Part shown: positions 1 to 7,600 of the stretch, piece by piece
Numbering within the stretch: position 1 is the stretch's first letter
How the letters are laid out: each line of letters begins with the position of its first letter
Assembly (NCBI GenBank): GCA_002070755.1
Contig: MWDY01000064.1
Location: 1-10,880 of the forward strand
Source of the DNA: Spirochaetes bacterium ADurb.Bin110
Lineage (GTDB): Bacteria > Spirochaetota > Spirochaetia > Treponematales > Rectinemataceae
Length of the DNA: 10,880 bases
Direction: 5' to 3'
Made by a program: the position numbers and the translations under genes
Notes under the pieces: model-generated
Seen by the model: only the letters and a program-made list of their open reading frames with translations
Databases searched by the model: none
Told to the model about the DNA's origin: nothing

Positions 1-1137
1 GATTATGGCCAAGAGCGCCTAGAGGATGCTTCTATAGTTCATTTTATCGCTTTGGAGCTAAGAAGAAGCCGTTTTTTGTATGTACAACCTCAGGATCATC
101 CTTTTAGTGCAGAGGAATCAGTAGCAGCTCTCTACAATTTCATGGTGAGGATAGGTGGTCGCTTTAAGATGCTCGTTATAGACCAGGATCGTTGCCTTGT
201 GTATGAACAGAAGTATGGAGAGGTCACTCCTACAAGGGTGTTTAAAGATTTTCTTCAAGAACAAGAGATCACGCTCTATGTCTGTCGTGCTCAGGACCCC
301 CAGACGAAAGGCCAGATTGAAGACCTTGTGAAATACGTAAAAAGCAATTACTTCAGTGCAAGGCTCAAAGATGGCCTCTCAGTCGACAAGGCTATAGCCG
401 GTATCCCCAAATGGTGTGACAGAAAGAATAATGCAATACGCTTACCATTCCACAGAATACCTTCCCTTAGCCTTAAGGAAGAAGCAACATACCTAAAGCC
501 ACTTGTTGCCTCACATTATTCTGAGCTCTCATGCCCCTACACGATCAACAGTGTCGACAAACTTGGCTATATCACCTACCTCAGTAACAAATATTCAGTG
601 CCTAAGATCTTAAGGAATACGAAAGTAAGGACCAAGGTCTATGGAGATAGGCTCTATGTATATGAGATGGAAACTGACAGGCTTATCACGGAGCATGTCA
701 TAAGCGACCAACAGAATAGGATCATTGCGAAGGAAGAACATAAGCGCAAGGAATCAGTATCCTGGATGGAGTACAGAGATAAGCTCCTTAGGGAGTTTGG
801 CTGCGAGCACATGCTCCACTTTATAAACGGTGTTCTCAAGGAGAATCCCCGATACAAAAAAGAACAACTAAAGGCGATCTACAACTTTCTTTTAGAGGAA
901 CATCCCTCTCTTGTATTCCTCGAGAAGGTACTTGCTTTCTGTGTAGCCGATCACATCTGGCGCTATCATGTAAGCGAGTTCGAGGAAGTGTTCAATAGCA
1001 TGAAGAAAGAAGCCTCTAAGGCCGAATCCATAGATAAGCTCCAGCAATCCTTGAGAGATAAGTTTCCCATGGAGGTGGAAGCTCGTGATTGTGCAAGCTA
1101 CGCTGCAAGAGTCAGGCAACTGACCATGGAGGGCTAG
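1..1137 (+). CDS. istA: IS21-family transposase IstA, 5'-truncated by the window edge
   Basis: IstA is the DDE transposase of IS21 elements, which cuts and joins DNA with the help of the ATPase IstB. The frame is open from base 1, so the TTG at 52 is not the real start; about 378 codons of the usual ~500 are present. The first three codons read Asp-Tyr-Gly, which fits the first catalytic Asp of the rve core (usual context Q-x-D-[WY]-G). The second acidic residue lies in VIDQD (around 181-189). The catalytic Glu sits in KGQIEDLVKYVK (Glu codon at 319-321), preceded by CRAQDPQTKG, the typical IstA motif before that residue. The C-terminal half matches the Mu-transposase-C-like region. The N-terminal HTH is outside the window. 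No internal stop or frameshift is visible. The last codons contain the Shine-Dalgarno site of istB, so the two genes are translationally linked. Confidence 0.95.
   Translation, partial: DYGQERLEDASIVHFIALELRRSRFLYVQPQDHPFSAEESVAALYNFMVRIGGRFKMLVIDQDRCLVYEQKYGEVTPTRVFKDFLQEQEITLYVCRAQDPQTKGQIEDLVKYVKSNYFSARLKDGLSVDKAIAGIPKWCDRKNNAIRLPFHRIPSLSLKEEATYLKPLVASHYSELSCPYTINSVDKLGYITYLSNKYSVPKILRNTKVRTKVYGDRLYVYEMETDRLITEHVISDQQNRIIAKEEHKRKESVSWMEYRDKLLREFGCEHMLHFINGVLKENPRYKKEQLKAIYNFLLEEHPSLVFLEKVLAFCVADHIWRYHVSEFEEVFNSMKKEASKAESIDKLQQSLRDKFPMEVEARDCASYAARVRQLTMEG
1128..1133 (+). promoter_or_regulatory. Shine-Dalgarno site of istB
   Basis: GGAGGG lies 8 nt before the istB ATG (1142) and overlaps the last codons of istA. 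This fixes the istB start and couples its translation to istA. Confidence 0.7.
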
Positions 1138-1141
1138 AGCT

Positions 1142-1928
1142 ATGGCAAGGATACGGCTTTCTGTGGACAAGATGCAGCAAGAGCTTTCTAGTTTTGGGCT
1201 TAAGAGAGCATCCTCGCTCTTACCCGAGCTCCTTACCGAAGCAGAGAGAAAGCAGAGCACCTATGGCCAGTTTCTTAGAGAACTTCTCGATAAAGAGATA
1301 GAAGCACGAAACCATAAAAGGCATCATAGGAATATGACAGCTGCCCATTTCCCTCCAAATCCAAAACCCCTTGAGGCCTTCGAGCTAGATGAGCTCGAGG
1401 CTGGAATCACAAAAAATCAGATCGATGCACTTAAGGAACTCACCTGGATTGCAGCGAACCAGAACCTCTTTTTCATGGGTCCTCCAGGACTTGGCAAGAC
1501 CATGCTCGCGGTCGGCCTCGGACTTAAGGCTATCGATGCAGGTTACTCAGTCTGTTATGAACGCATGGTCAACCTTGTAGACATCCTCGACAATGCTCCT
1601 TACCAAAAAATCCCTAAGTATAGACTTGCAAAACTAAAGAAAAGCCAAGTAATCATCATAGATGAGATTGGCTATACACCTATCACGAGGGAAGAGGCAA
1701 ACAGATTCTTCAGCTTCATCTCAGAGCTATATGAAAGATCCTCCCTAATCTTTACTACCAACAAAAGGATCGATGAATGGGCTCAAGGTAATGGGAGATC
1801 CTGTGCTCACTGCTGCATTACTCGATCGTATACTCGAAAACGCTCTCTGCTTCTCGTTGAGAGGCCAATCATACAGACTTAAAGATAAAACTATAAGGAA
1901 GGAGGAGAAAGAACCTGTCAAGGAATAA
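1142..1928 (+). pseudogene. istB: IS21-family helper ATPase IstB, frameshifted near its C-terminus
   Basis: IstB is the AAA+ ATPase that selects target DNA and activates IstA. ATG at 1142 is preceded by GGAGGG (1128-1133, 8-nt spacing) inside the end of istA. Walker A GPPGLGKT is at residues 113-120, Walker B IIIDE at 171-175 and the sensor-like TTN at 205-207. After DEWAQ (about residue 215) the frame turns to nonsense and stops at 1882. Moving by one base at the GG of 1787-1788 restores the family C-terminus, with MGDPVL, LLDRILENA and GQSYRLK in order, ending at TAA 1926-1928. One extra G therefore breaks the gene; corrected, it would be about 261 aa, normal for IstB. A sequencing error is the alternative explanation. 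As read, the product is 246 aa with about 31 aberrant residues replacing the final arginine-containing part of the ATPase domain. Confidence 0.9.
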
Positions 1929-1935
1929 AAATCTG

Positions 1936-2055
1936 CTTACCGAAGCACATAAAAAAGTGCTTACCGAGGCATGTAAAATATTCCTTACCGAGGCACATAA
2001 AAAATACCTTACCGTACCACATAAAAAACATCTTACCGAAGCATGTAAAAAACAT
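1936..2055 (+). repeat. Five 24-bp direct tandem repeats, probable IS21 right-end transposase-binding sites
   Basis: Units begin at 1936, 1960, 1984, 2008 and 2032 with exact 24-bp spacing. Each starts CTTACCG and continues as a G/C-A half followed by a TAAAA-rich tract. Units 1, 3 and 4 carry CACAT in the middle and units 2 and 5 carry CATGT, so two sub-types exist. A diverged sixth unit (CTTGACATTAGCA...) starts at 2056. There are no unique spacers. The array starts 8 bp after the restored istB stop, and IS21 ends are known to hold several repeated binding sites, so this is probably the right terminus. The number of copies and the perfect phasing (24 bp, roughly 2.3 helix turns) are seen directly; the function is inferred. 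Confidence 0.85.
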
Positions 2056-2068
2056 CTTGACATTAGCA

Positions 2069-2203
2069 CTGATTATTTTCAGGGAAGCTTTCCACACATG
2101 GTTCAACCACTCGCAAGATAGAAAGAAAGCCCTTGTGTTCTCTAGTGAGATAGAATTCAAACACCTCTTGGAGATCAAAATCGAAGGGGAGCAGCAATTG
2201 TAA
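2069..2203 (+). pseudogene. Unidentified coding remnant (C-terminal fragment) beside the IS21 end
   Basis: The frame starting CTG ATT ATT TTC reads 44 residues before TAA at 2201-2203: an amphipathic, charged sequence containing FREAFHTWFNHSQ, then RKKALVF, EFKHLLEIK and EGEQQL. It has no start codon or ribosome-binding site of its own and the frame enters from the repeat array. It looks like the 3' end of a gene cut by the IS21 insertion. I do not recognise the family. It may instead be a chance open frame, since it is short. Confidence 0.35.
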
Positions 2204-2297
2204 AACATCTTAGATTATACAAGTCTATTTGCAATAATTAATTACACAGAGAAAACTGCTTAATTGTGTACTACAAACTGTTCAAGTCCAGGTTAAG
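2204..2297. other. AT-rich non-coding stretch
   Basis: This is the gap between the remnant ending at 2203 and the end of the DUF6602-like gene on the opposite strand. It contains no ORF, RNA gene or convincing terminator hairpin with a T-run on either strand. Together with 1929-2203 it makes up the gene-poor 369-bp stretch between istB and the DUF6602-like gene. Confidence 0.5.
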
Positions 2298-3155
2298 TTA
2301 TTTGCCCGTAATTATTGTCGGGGCTGAAGCGCAATTAGTATTATCAGGACCTTGCTTATTTGCATATAAATCCAGCGCAATAGTTAAATTTTGTGGTATT
2401 CTAAAAAATCGCGATAAATCCACTAATATACGATTCTTAAATTGGAGAAATCCATTATCCTTAATTGCGTATATTTTATACTGATTTGAAATGTCATTTT
2501 GTTTATTTGTATCTACTGAATATGAATAGAAATACCCACAATTTCCAACAAGCATTCCTGATATAAAAACATTACCCTTGATTTTGCTTGAATAGTTTTC
2601 CAGGTTCTCTTTAATCTTCTCATAATTTAATGTAGACTCTGCGGTTAAACAAATAATATAAGCCCGAATTGGAAATGCAGTTTCGTTTTTATTCCCATAT
2701 TCTCTAAGTTTTGAGGTTGTAGGTCCATCTATTTCATAATAATATCTGTGAGTAATACTTCTTAATCTGTTTGTTTCTTCAAGAATTCCTTTTATTTCAT
2801 TGTTATATAAGCAACCCTTTATTTCAACATATGCATAAACTCCTTCTATTGGAACAACATCACAAGTACCAAGACGGATTAATGGCGAACACTTTAAAGC
2901 ATCATATATAATTAAATCAAGCTGCTTTGATATTTTTGGAGGATCTTCTTTGTTGTCTTTGTAGGCAATAAATCCCGTTGTTATACCATACTCATTAGGA
3001 AGAATAGACCTTAAAATATCATGTATTTCTTTTTCGGCAGCAAATCCTTTTTCTCCACTGTGGTTAATGCTCTTTCTAATTATTTCCCAGCGCTTAGTTA
3101 GGATCTTTTCCTCAAGCTTACATATTTTATTGTAATTAAAGTCCTTTTTTACCAT
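2298..3155 (-). CDS. DUF6602-like protein, putative PD-(D/E)XK-fold nuclease
   Basis: This is a 285-aa soluble protein without signal peptide or membrane segment. The region 31-115 has the DUF6602 pattern: a Gly-x3-Glu segment (GFAAEKEIHDIL, Glu41), an LP and G-rich stretch (SILPNEYGITTGFI), then QLDLIIYD (Asp80, Asp85) and, 26 residues on, VEIKG (Glu111, Lys113). The spacing Glu...Asp...Glu-x-Lys is that of PD-(D/E)XK nucleases, so metal-dependent DNA cleavage or binding is plausible, though this is inference. Such domains are common near restriction and defence genes. ATG at 3155 is supported by AGAGGA 8 nt upstream. The gene is clearly more AT-rich than its neighbours, with many AAA, AAT and ATA codons, pointing to separate acquisition. 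It is transcribed alone, divergently from the large helicase gene across the IS3 element. The C-terminal 170 residues match nothing I recognise. It could also be a non-catalytic relative. Confidence 0.7.
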   Translation of the reverse strand: MVKKDFNYNKICKLEEKILTKRWEIIRKSINHSGEKGFAAEKEIHDILRSILPNEYGITTGFIAYKDNKEDPPKISKQLDLIIYDALKCSPLIRLGTCDVVPIEGVYAYVEIKGCLYNNEIKGILEETNRLRSITHRYYYEIDGPTTSKLREYGNKNETAFPIRAYIICLTAESTLNYEKIKENLENYSSKIKGNVFISGMLVGNCGYFYSYSVDTNKQNDISNQYKIYAIKDNGFLQFKNRILVDLSRFFRIPQNLTIALDLYANKQGPDNTNCASAPTIITGK

Positions 3156-3208
3156 ATTTACGATCCTCTATTATTGCTAACTCAATATATTCAATTTTAT
3201 AAGATTGC

Positions 3209-3237
3209 CTAATAAAATAATATTAACTATTTTGCAA
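3209..3237 (-). promoter_or_regulatory. Possible sigma-70 promoter of the DUF6602-like gene
   Basis: On the minus strand TTGCAA (3237-3232) and TATTAG (3214-3209) are 17 bp apart, each matching consensus in 4 of 6 positions. The predicted leader would be about 45 nt to the ATG at 3155. The region is very AT-rich, so chance matches are easy; a weak call. Confidence 0.25.
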
Positions 3238-3269
3238 ATATAATCAATATAATAAGTTCAAGCAAATTA

Positions 3270-3378
3270 TTAACGGATTTTAAACTTAAACAGGTTTTTC
3301 ATTATGAGCTTTGATATAGCCTTTATTAATTGAAGTGCTCCCCTGCTTTTCGGGCCAATTATGCGCTTAATTCTGGAG
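3270..3378 (-). pseudogene. Orphan C-terminal coding tail cut by the IS3 element (unidentified)
   Basis: Reading leftwards from the IS3 boundary, the minus strand stays open for about 35 codons: SRIKRIIGPKSRGALQLIKA, then ISKLIMKNLFKF and a few more residues to TAA at 3270-3272. The basic, evenly coded sequence looks like the end of a protein whose 5' part has been lost. The sequence to the right of IS3 (4616 onward) does not obviously continue the frame. I do not recognise the family. A chance open frame in AT-rich DNA is possible. Confidence 0.3.
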
Positions 3379-3409
3379 GGGTATGATAAAATGGACATGA
3401 AGTTAAGAG
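3374..3409 (+). repeat. IS3 element left terminal inverted repeat
   Basis: The repeat begins TGGAGGGGT and ends with the GACATGAAGTTAAGAG block. It pairs with 4579-4615 with mismatches and one gap. The inner 16-bp block is the best conserved. Confidence 0.7.
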
Positions 3410-3425
3410 AAAAAAGGGAGGGTTC

Positions 3426-3720
3426 ATGTCCAGGAAGAAGTTCAACAAGGAGTTTAAGGTCGCAGCTGTGAAGCTCGTGCTCGATGATGAATTGCCAGTA
3501 TCTTAAGGTAGCACAACAGCTTTCAGTGAATCCGAACAGTCTGTATCGTTGGGTGAACGAGTATGAGAAATACGGAGAGAATGCATTTCCTGGCAATGGA
3601 AGCACAATCTATGACTACCAGGGAGCACTACACCGTCTTGAACAACGAAAGTTAGGAACTTGAAGAAGAGGTTGAGCTTTTAAAAAATTCAAGGTCTTGC
3701 GGCGCACCAAAAGAGCGTGA
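3426..3720 (+). pseudogene. IS3-family OrfA (helix-turn-helix protein), broken by several frameshifts
   Basis: OrfA binds the IS ends and supplies the N-terminus of the OrfAB transposase by programmed frameshifting. ATG at 3426 follows GGGAGGG (3416-3422) and starts MSRKKFNKEFKVAAVKLVL, a typical IS3 HTH beginning, but stops at TAA 3504-3506 after 26 codons. Dropping one T in TATCTTAAGG resumes KVAQQLSVNPNSLYRWVNEY, the recognition helix region. A second shift is needed around 3650-3662 to reach ELEEEVELL, the leucine-zipper-like segment. A third is needed at the A-run 3682-3687, where seven As instead of six would give LLKKF and a stop at 3718-3720. Three independent lesions make decay far more likely than sequencing error. 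Confidence 0.85.
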
Positions 3721-4574
3721 GATTTCAGTATTTGGTGGAACAGCACCACCGATACTCAATCAGGAAGGCCTGCATGACATTGGGAATCTCACGCAGTGGG
3801 TTCTATGCATACCGTGAACGGAAACCATCTGATCGACAGCTTGAGAATGAAGTCCTCTCACAAAAGATACGCGAGGTATTCGAACAGCATTGTGGACGAT
3901 ATGGCGCGAAACGGATTGCACACTCCTTACAGGATGAATGGATCAAGGTCAATAGAAAACGAATAGTAAAGCTCATGCGTAGTATGGATCTCTATGCGAA
4001 AGGTGCACGAAGAGCCTATAAGAATTACAACAAGAAACATGCGAATCGAGCCTGGGCGAACGTGCTGCAACAAGATTTCACTCAAGAGCATTGGAATAAA
4101 GTATGGCTGGGAGATATCACCTACATTCCCACCCACGAAGGCTATCTGTATCTTGCCGCTTTCTTAGACCTGCATACACGCAAGATTGTCGGTTGGTCGA
4201 TATCGTCCACGATGACTGAACGACTCGTCATGGATGCATTCCTCCAGGGCTTCGGCAAGGAAAGGACAGGACCGGGGCTTATCGTTCACACAGACCAAGG
4301 CGCCCAATTTACTGGTGGAAACTTTACGACACTGGTGAGAAGCAAGGGAGCAATTCTGTCAAACAGTATTAAAGGCAATCCTTACGACAATGCACTCATG
4401 GAATCATTCTACAAAACGCTGAAACGAGAGCTGGTGAATGATGCCGGATTCAAGACAAAAGACGAAGCGCGCCATGCACTGGTCAGCTACATTGAGTTGT
4501 ACTACAACAGTATAAGAAAGCATTCTGCGTTAGGGTATCTTGCTCCTCGAGAGTATGAGGAGCTGAATTCATAG
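3717..4574 (+). CDS. IS3-family transposase OrfB (DDE integrase core)
   Basis: This is the catalytic half of an IS3 transposase. Its frame is open from 3684, just after the A-run where OrfA-OrfB frameshifting normally happens, so GTG 3717 is only a formal start and there is no Shine-Dalgarno site. An HTH_21-like region (HRYSIRKACMTLGISRSGFY, then RYGAKRI) covers residues ~10-100, and the rve core spans ~120-240. Catalytic residues are Asp133 (WLGDITYIP), Asp193 (VHTDQGAQF) and Glu229 (NALMESFYKTLKRE), with the family ending YYNSIRKHSALGYLAP. The length, 285 aa, is normal. The frame is intact, unlike orfA. Without a working orfA and frameshift the protein is probably little or not made. Confidence 0.93.
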   Translation: MRFQYLVEQHHRYSIRKACMTLGISRSGFYAYRERKPSDRQLENEVLSQKIREVFEQHCGRYGAKRIAHSLQDEWIKVNRKRIVKLMRSMDLYAKGARRAYKNYNKKHANRAWANVLQQDFTQEHWNKVWLGDITYIPTHEGYLYLAAFLDLHTRKIVGWSISSTMTERLVMDAFLQGFGKERTGPGLIVHTDQGAQFTGGNFTTLVRSKGAILSNSIKGNPYDNALMESFYKTLKRELVNDAGFKTKDEARHALVSYIELYYNSIRKHSALGYLAPREYEELNS

Positions 4575-4578
4575 ATTT

Positions 4579-4615
4579 CTCTTATCTTCGTGTCAAAAAT
4601 AACTGGACCCTTTCA
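4579..4615 (-). repeat. IS3 element right terminal inverted repeat
   Basis: Partner of 3374-3409. The outer end reads TGTCAAAAATAACTGGACCC (4591-4610) followed by TTTCA, giving a CA-3' terminus at 4615. It starts 5 bp after the orfB stop. Confidence 0.7.
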
Positions 4616-4617
4616 CT

Positions 4618-4653
4618 TATCATAATCTACACTTGTATCATAATCTACACTTG
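4618..4653. repeat. Two tandem copies of an 18-bp repeat
   Basis: TATCATAATCTACACTTG occurs at 4618-4635 and again, identically, at 4636-4653, directly beside the IS3 right end and just upstream of the helicase promoter. It may be a leftover end of another IS (the complement has TGTAGATTATG, with the TG start of IS21-type ends), or a regulator-binding site for the gene at 4692. The sequence alone does not decide. Confidence 0.8.
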
Positions 4654-4681
4654 CGTTCGCTAGCCTCTTCGATGATATAAT
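4651..4681 (+). promoter_or_regulatory. Probable promoter of the helicase-nuclease gene
   Basis: A perfect TATAAT lies at 4676-4681. The best -35 candidate is TTGCGT at 4651-4656 with a long 19-bp spacer; no better one exists. Transcription would start around 4688, only about 4 nt before ATG 4692, implying either a nearly leaderless mRNA or use of a later start codon such as ATG 4722. Confidence 0.4.
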
Positions 4682-4691
4682 TTAGAAAATT

Positions 4692-7600
4692 ATGCAGGGC
4701 AAAAATGGAGATTCAGGGCCAATGCTAGCACAAGTAAATCTGAATGATTCTGATAAATTAAATGCAAAACTTACCACATGGAAAAAGAAACTTCTTGACA
4801 CTAGCAAAAGAAACCAGCTTTTAAATTTCAGGGACTATAGAAGCTCTACACTTACTATTCAAGAACCTTCAATAAAAGACCTGTGGGAGCGGCTTGTTAT
4901 CGATGAGCAGTCTTTGCAATTTCCATTGCCAAAAGGCAATTTCTTTCTCGATGATACTTACTCTCCCGCAATTTCAGATGAAACCTCTTATGAAAATCCA
5001 GATGATATTGTCACAAACAAATCAATCGAAGATCTTCTAAGAACGCTTCGCAATCTTCGGGCTAAAGCCAAGCTTGGAAAGGAAGAACAGGGTATTAATT
5101 TCCTATACCTTTCTTTTGGTTTTCTAAATTGGAAAGAGCAAGAAAATAGCGAGCAATCGTTCCCTTCTCCACTCATCTTGGTTCCTGTCGCATTGACACT
5201 TGAATCGCTCCTTGCTCCATTTGTGCTCTCTCTTTCTGAGGATGAAATTGTTACAAATCCTACCCTTTTCTATAAGCTAGAGCATGATTTTGGAATAACA
5301 CTCCCTGAGTTCGATCCAGACCAAAGTCCTCTCGAATATTTCGATCAAGTGCAGCAAAAGCTTGGAGAATATCGTTTTGGCTGGTCGATTCAACGCGAGG
5401 TAAAGCTAGGTCTGTTATCTTTTCTTAAAATCAATATGTATCGAGATTTAGAAAATCGCAGCAATAGTATCTTGCGACATCCGGTCATTCGTGCAATAGG
5501 AGGCGATACAAGCGCGATACAGGATAACCTCTCCCTTCTTGCGCCTATCAACAACTTTGATCACGATGCCCAAGAGCCACCCGACACTATTTTTCAAGTG
5601 CTCGATGCAGATTCGAGTCAGCAAGATGCAATCCTTGCTGCCAAGAAAGGCATCAGCTTTATACTGCAAGGACCTCCTGGTACTGGCAAAAGTCAAACCA
5701 TAACGAACATCATTGCCGAATCTATGGCAATGAGTAAAAGCGTACTTTTTGTTTCTGAAAAAATGGCTGCACTGGATGTGGTTCTAAAAAGATTAACCGA
5801 ATCTAATTTATCAGACTTTTGTTTAGTACTTCATAATCGAAAAGCAAATAAAAAAGATGTGCTCGATCAACTTGGTGCGGTGCTCTCGCTCTCAGGGCAA
5901 AAGTGCAATTTGGCTAATGAAGCACAAGAGTCGCTCGATAAACTCAAAAAATACCGCGAACAACTAAATCAATATGATAAAGAAATCCATCATGTCATAC
6001 TTCCTTTGAACACAACTATCTTTCAGGTAAACGGCATTCTGGCATCATTGGCCTCCTACAAGGATATCTCATTCTCTTTGAATAATATTGAAAAAATGAG
6101 TCAAGAGGAGCTTTCGGAACTGCTTGCTGACCTCGCAACATTAAGTTCCAGACTTGGTGATATGAGCGATGACTATCTTAAAAACCCATGGAAAGGAGCA
6201 AAGGTAGAACAGGTGACCAATACGCTGCGCTATGATATTGGAGCGTTTCTCTCCCCAGTAATTGCACAAATCTCTGAGTTTTCCGAAATGCTGGAATCTG
6301 CCGGCAAACTCCTCGATATTGCGTTTGATTCTCGATTATCAACCTTAGATCAAATTGCTACCTTTTTCCAACTTGCTTCTAAGTCTCCGAAAGCCCCTGC
6401 TCAATGGGTACAATCTGATGACCTTCCTGAATTATTCGATTTAGTAGACAAGTGGTTCGCGCTACAGAGCCAATATCAGAATATCAAGAGAGAACTCGAA
6501 GAGGAGTATCATAGTGCTGCAGCCCTCGATGCGATCGGAATTTTTTCAGCAAATCCTTCTTCGAGCGATTATTCATTGGAACAAATAAAATCATATTGTC
6601 ACGAAGCTCTGTCAGCGCAGGATTATTACCGGATCTGGCAATCGCTTGGAACTGCCAGAGCTACAATAATCGATGAAGCAAAAAGCAAAATCATTCAAGC
6701 TCAAGAGCTTGTTGCATCGCTAAGATTAGAATTTGAAAATGACTTGTTTGATCTCCATGCCAAAGAATTGTATCAAAAATTCAAAACAGATTATGCATCA
6801 TCAGTTCGTTTTCTTAAGCGCGGCTATAGGACTGATCTAAGAAAACTACGCACATGTCTAAAAAACCCTCTTGAAAAAATGACCTATGAGAAAGCAATAT
6901 CTGTCCTAAAGAAATTGCGCGACCTTGAGGAGCTTCGCCAGTGGCGCCAAGAGCGGGATATAGCGCTGTCAAACTGCCTAGGAACCCTCTATCAGCAGGA
7001 ATCTACCGACTTTGCCCTTATCCGAAAAGCACAAGATGCCTACGATGCAATTATACAATGCCAATCAACTTTGAAAAATTTAGGAAAAATAGCGCAGGAT
7101 GAGTCACAAAATAGCCAATATCTAAAAGGCCATTTTGCTCAATTTTATGATGGCTTCTCTACCGATTGGAATCTAGTGCGCAGCGCACTAGAGTGGGCAT
7201 CAGAGCTGAAGAAGTTCCTTGTCGTGGTGACCTATACGCCGTCTTTTATCGACAGAATTTGCACCGACGATGCCACTATTGCTACCTGCGCAGCCTGTGC
7301 GGACCAAATTCGCCAATATGCAAACCAAATCACTGCTCTAAGCCAGTGGTTTTCTAACCTCTTCGATAAAGACGAAAGAGACCGTATCCAACAAAGCCCG
7401 TTGCCTGAGCTGGCAGAACGCCTTGCGGCTTGCAAAGATAACCTCGCAGATCTAGAAAAGTGGGTCGATTTAAATGCATCGATTAAGAAATGCACAGAAG
7501 ATGGTCTTCAAGACTATATCTTGAAAATTCAAAGCATGCACGTTCCTAGCAAGGATATCGTCAATATTTTTAAAAAACGGTTTTATTATTTATGGCTAGA

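Larger units (their letters stand above)
1..2068 (+). mobile_element. IS21-family insertion sequence, right-hand part (left end outside window)
   Basis: The two-gene istA-istB arrangement with a 4-bp gap is diagnostic of the IS21 family. The left end and the first part of istA lie before the window. After istB come five 24-bp tandem repeats (1936-2055). IS21-type elements carry multiple repeated transposase-binding sites at their ends, so these probably mark the right end. A sixth, diverged unit starts at 2056 and ends ATTAGCA at 2068. Read from outside it starts TGCTAATG, matching the TG...CA termini of the family, so I place the end at about 2068 by inference. No target duplication can be checked because the left end is missing. 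The istB frameshift suggests that this copy cannot move on its own. Confidence 0.75.
3374..4615 (+). mobile_element. IS3-family insertion sequence (IS150-like), complete but decayed, ~1242 bp
   Basis: An orfA/orfB pair with the IS3 DDE core lies between imperfect inverted repeats. The left end starts TGGAGGGGT (3374). The right end read inwards starts TGAAAGGGT (from 4615). The inner parts GACATGAAGTTAAGAG (3394-3409) and GACACGAAGATAAGAG (complement of 4579-4594) match in 14 of 16 positions. TG...CA termini and the ~1.24-kb length suit IS3 elements. The flanks (…TTAATTC and CTTATCA…) show no clean 3-5-bp duplication, so the outer base is uncertain by a few positions. orfA is broken, so OrfAB fusion transposase cannot be made and the copy should be immobile unless helped in trans. 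Confidence 0.85.

Noticed and set aside
1936..2055. CRISPR array
   Set aside because: The repeats are 24 bp with no unique spacers between them, they are in tandem, and no cas gene is nearby; an IS21 end explains them better.
1869..2208. Minus-strand proteins of 66 and 96 aa with 8-residue repeats
   Set aside because: They arise only because the 24-bp repeats are a multiple of three and lack stops in these frames. No ribosome-binding site or family similarity is seen, and one overlaps istB.
2204..2297. Terminator hairpin for the DUF6602-like gene
   Set aside because: The AATTACACA / AATTGTGTA segments do not form a proper complementary stem when checked base by base.
3270..3605. 111-aa minus-strand gene
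   Set aside because: Its first two thirds are antisense to IS3 orfA remnants. Only the tail outside the IS (3270-3378) is worth noting.
3717..3719. GTG as the true start of IS3 orfB
   Set aside because: There is no Shine-Dalgarno site, and IS3 OrfB is normally made by frameshifting from OrfA; the frame is already open from 3684.
3366..4621. Target-site duplication CTTA on both sides of IS3
   Set aside because: CTTA is 8 bp from the left end but adjacent to the right end, so it is not a true flanking duplication.
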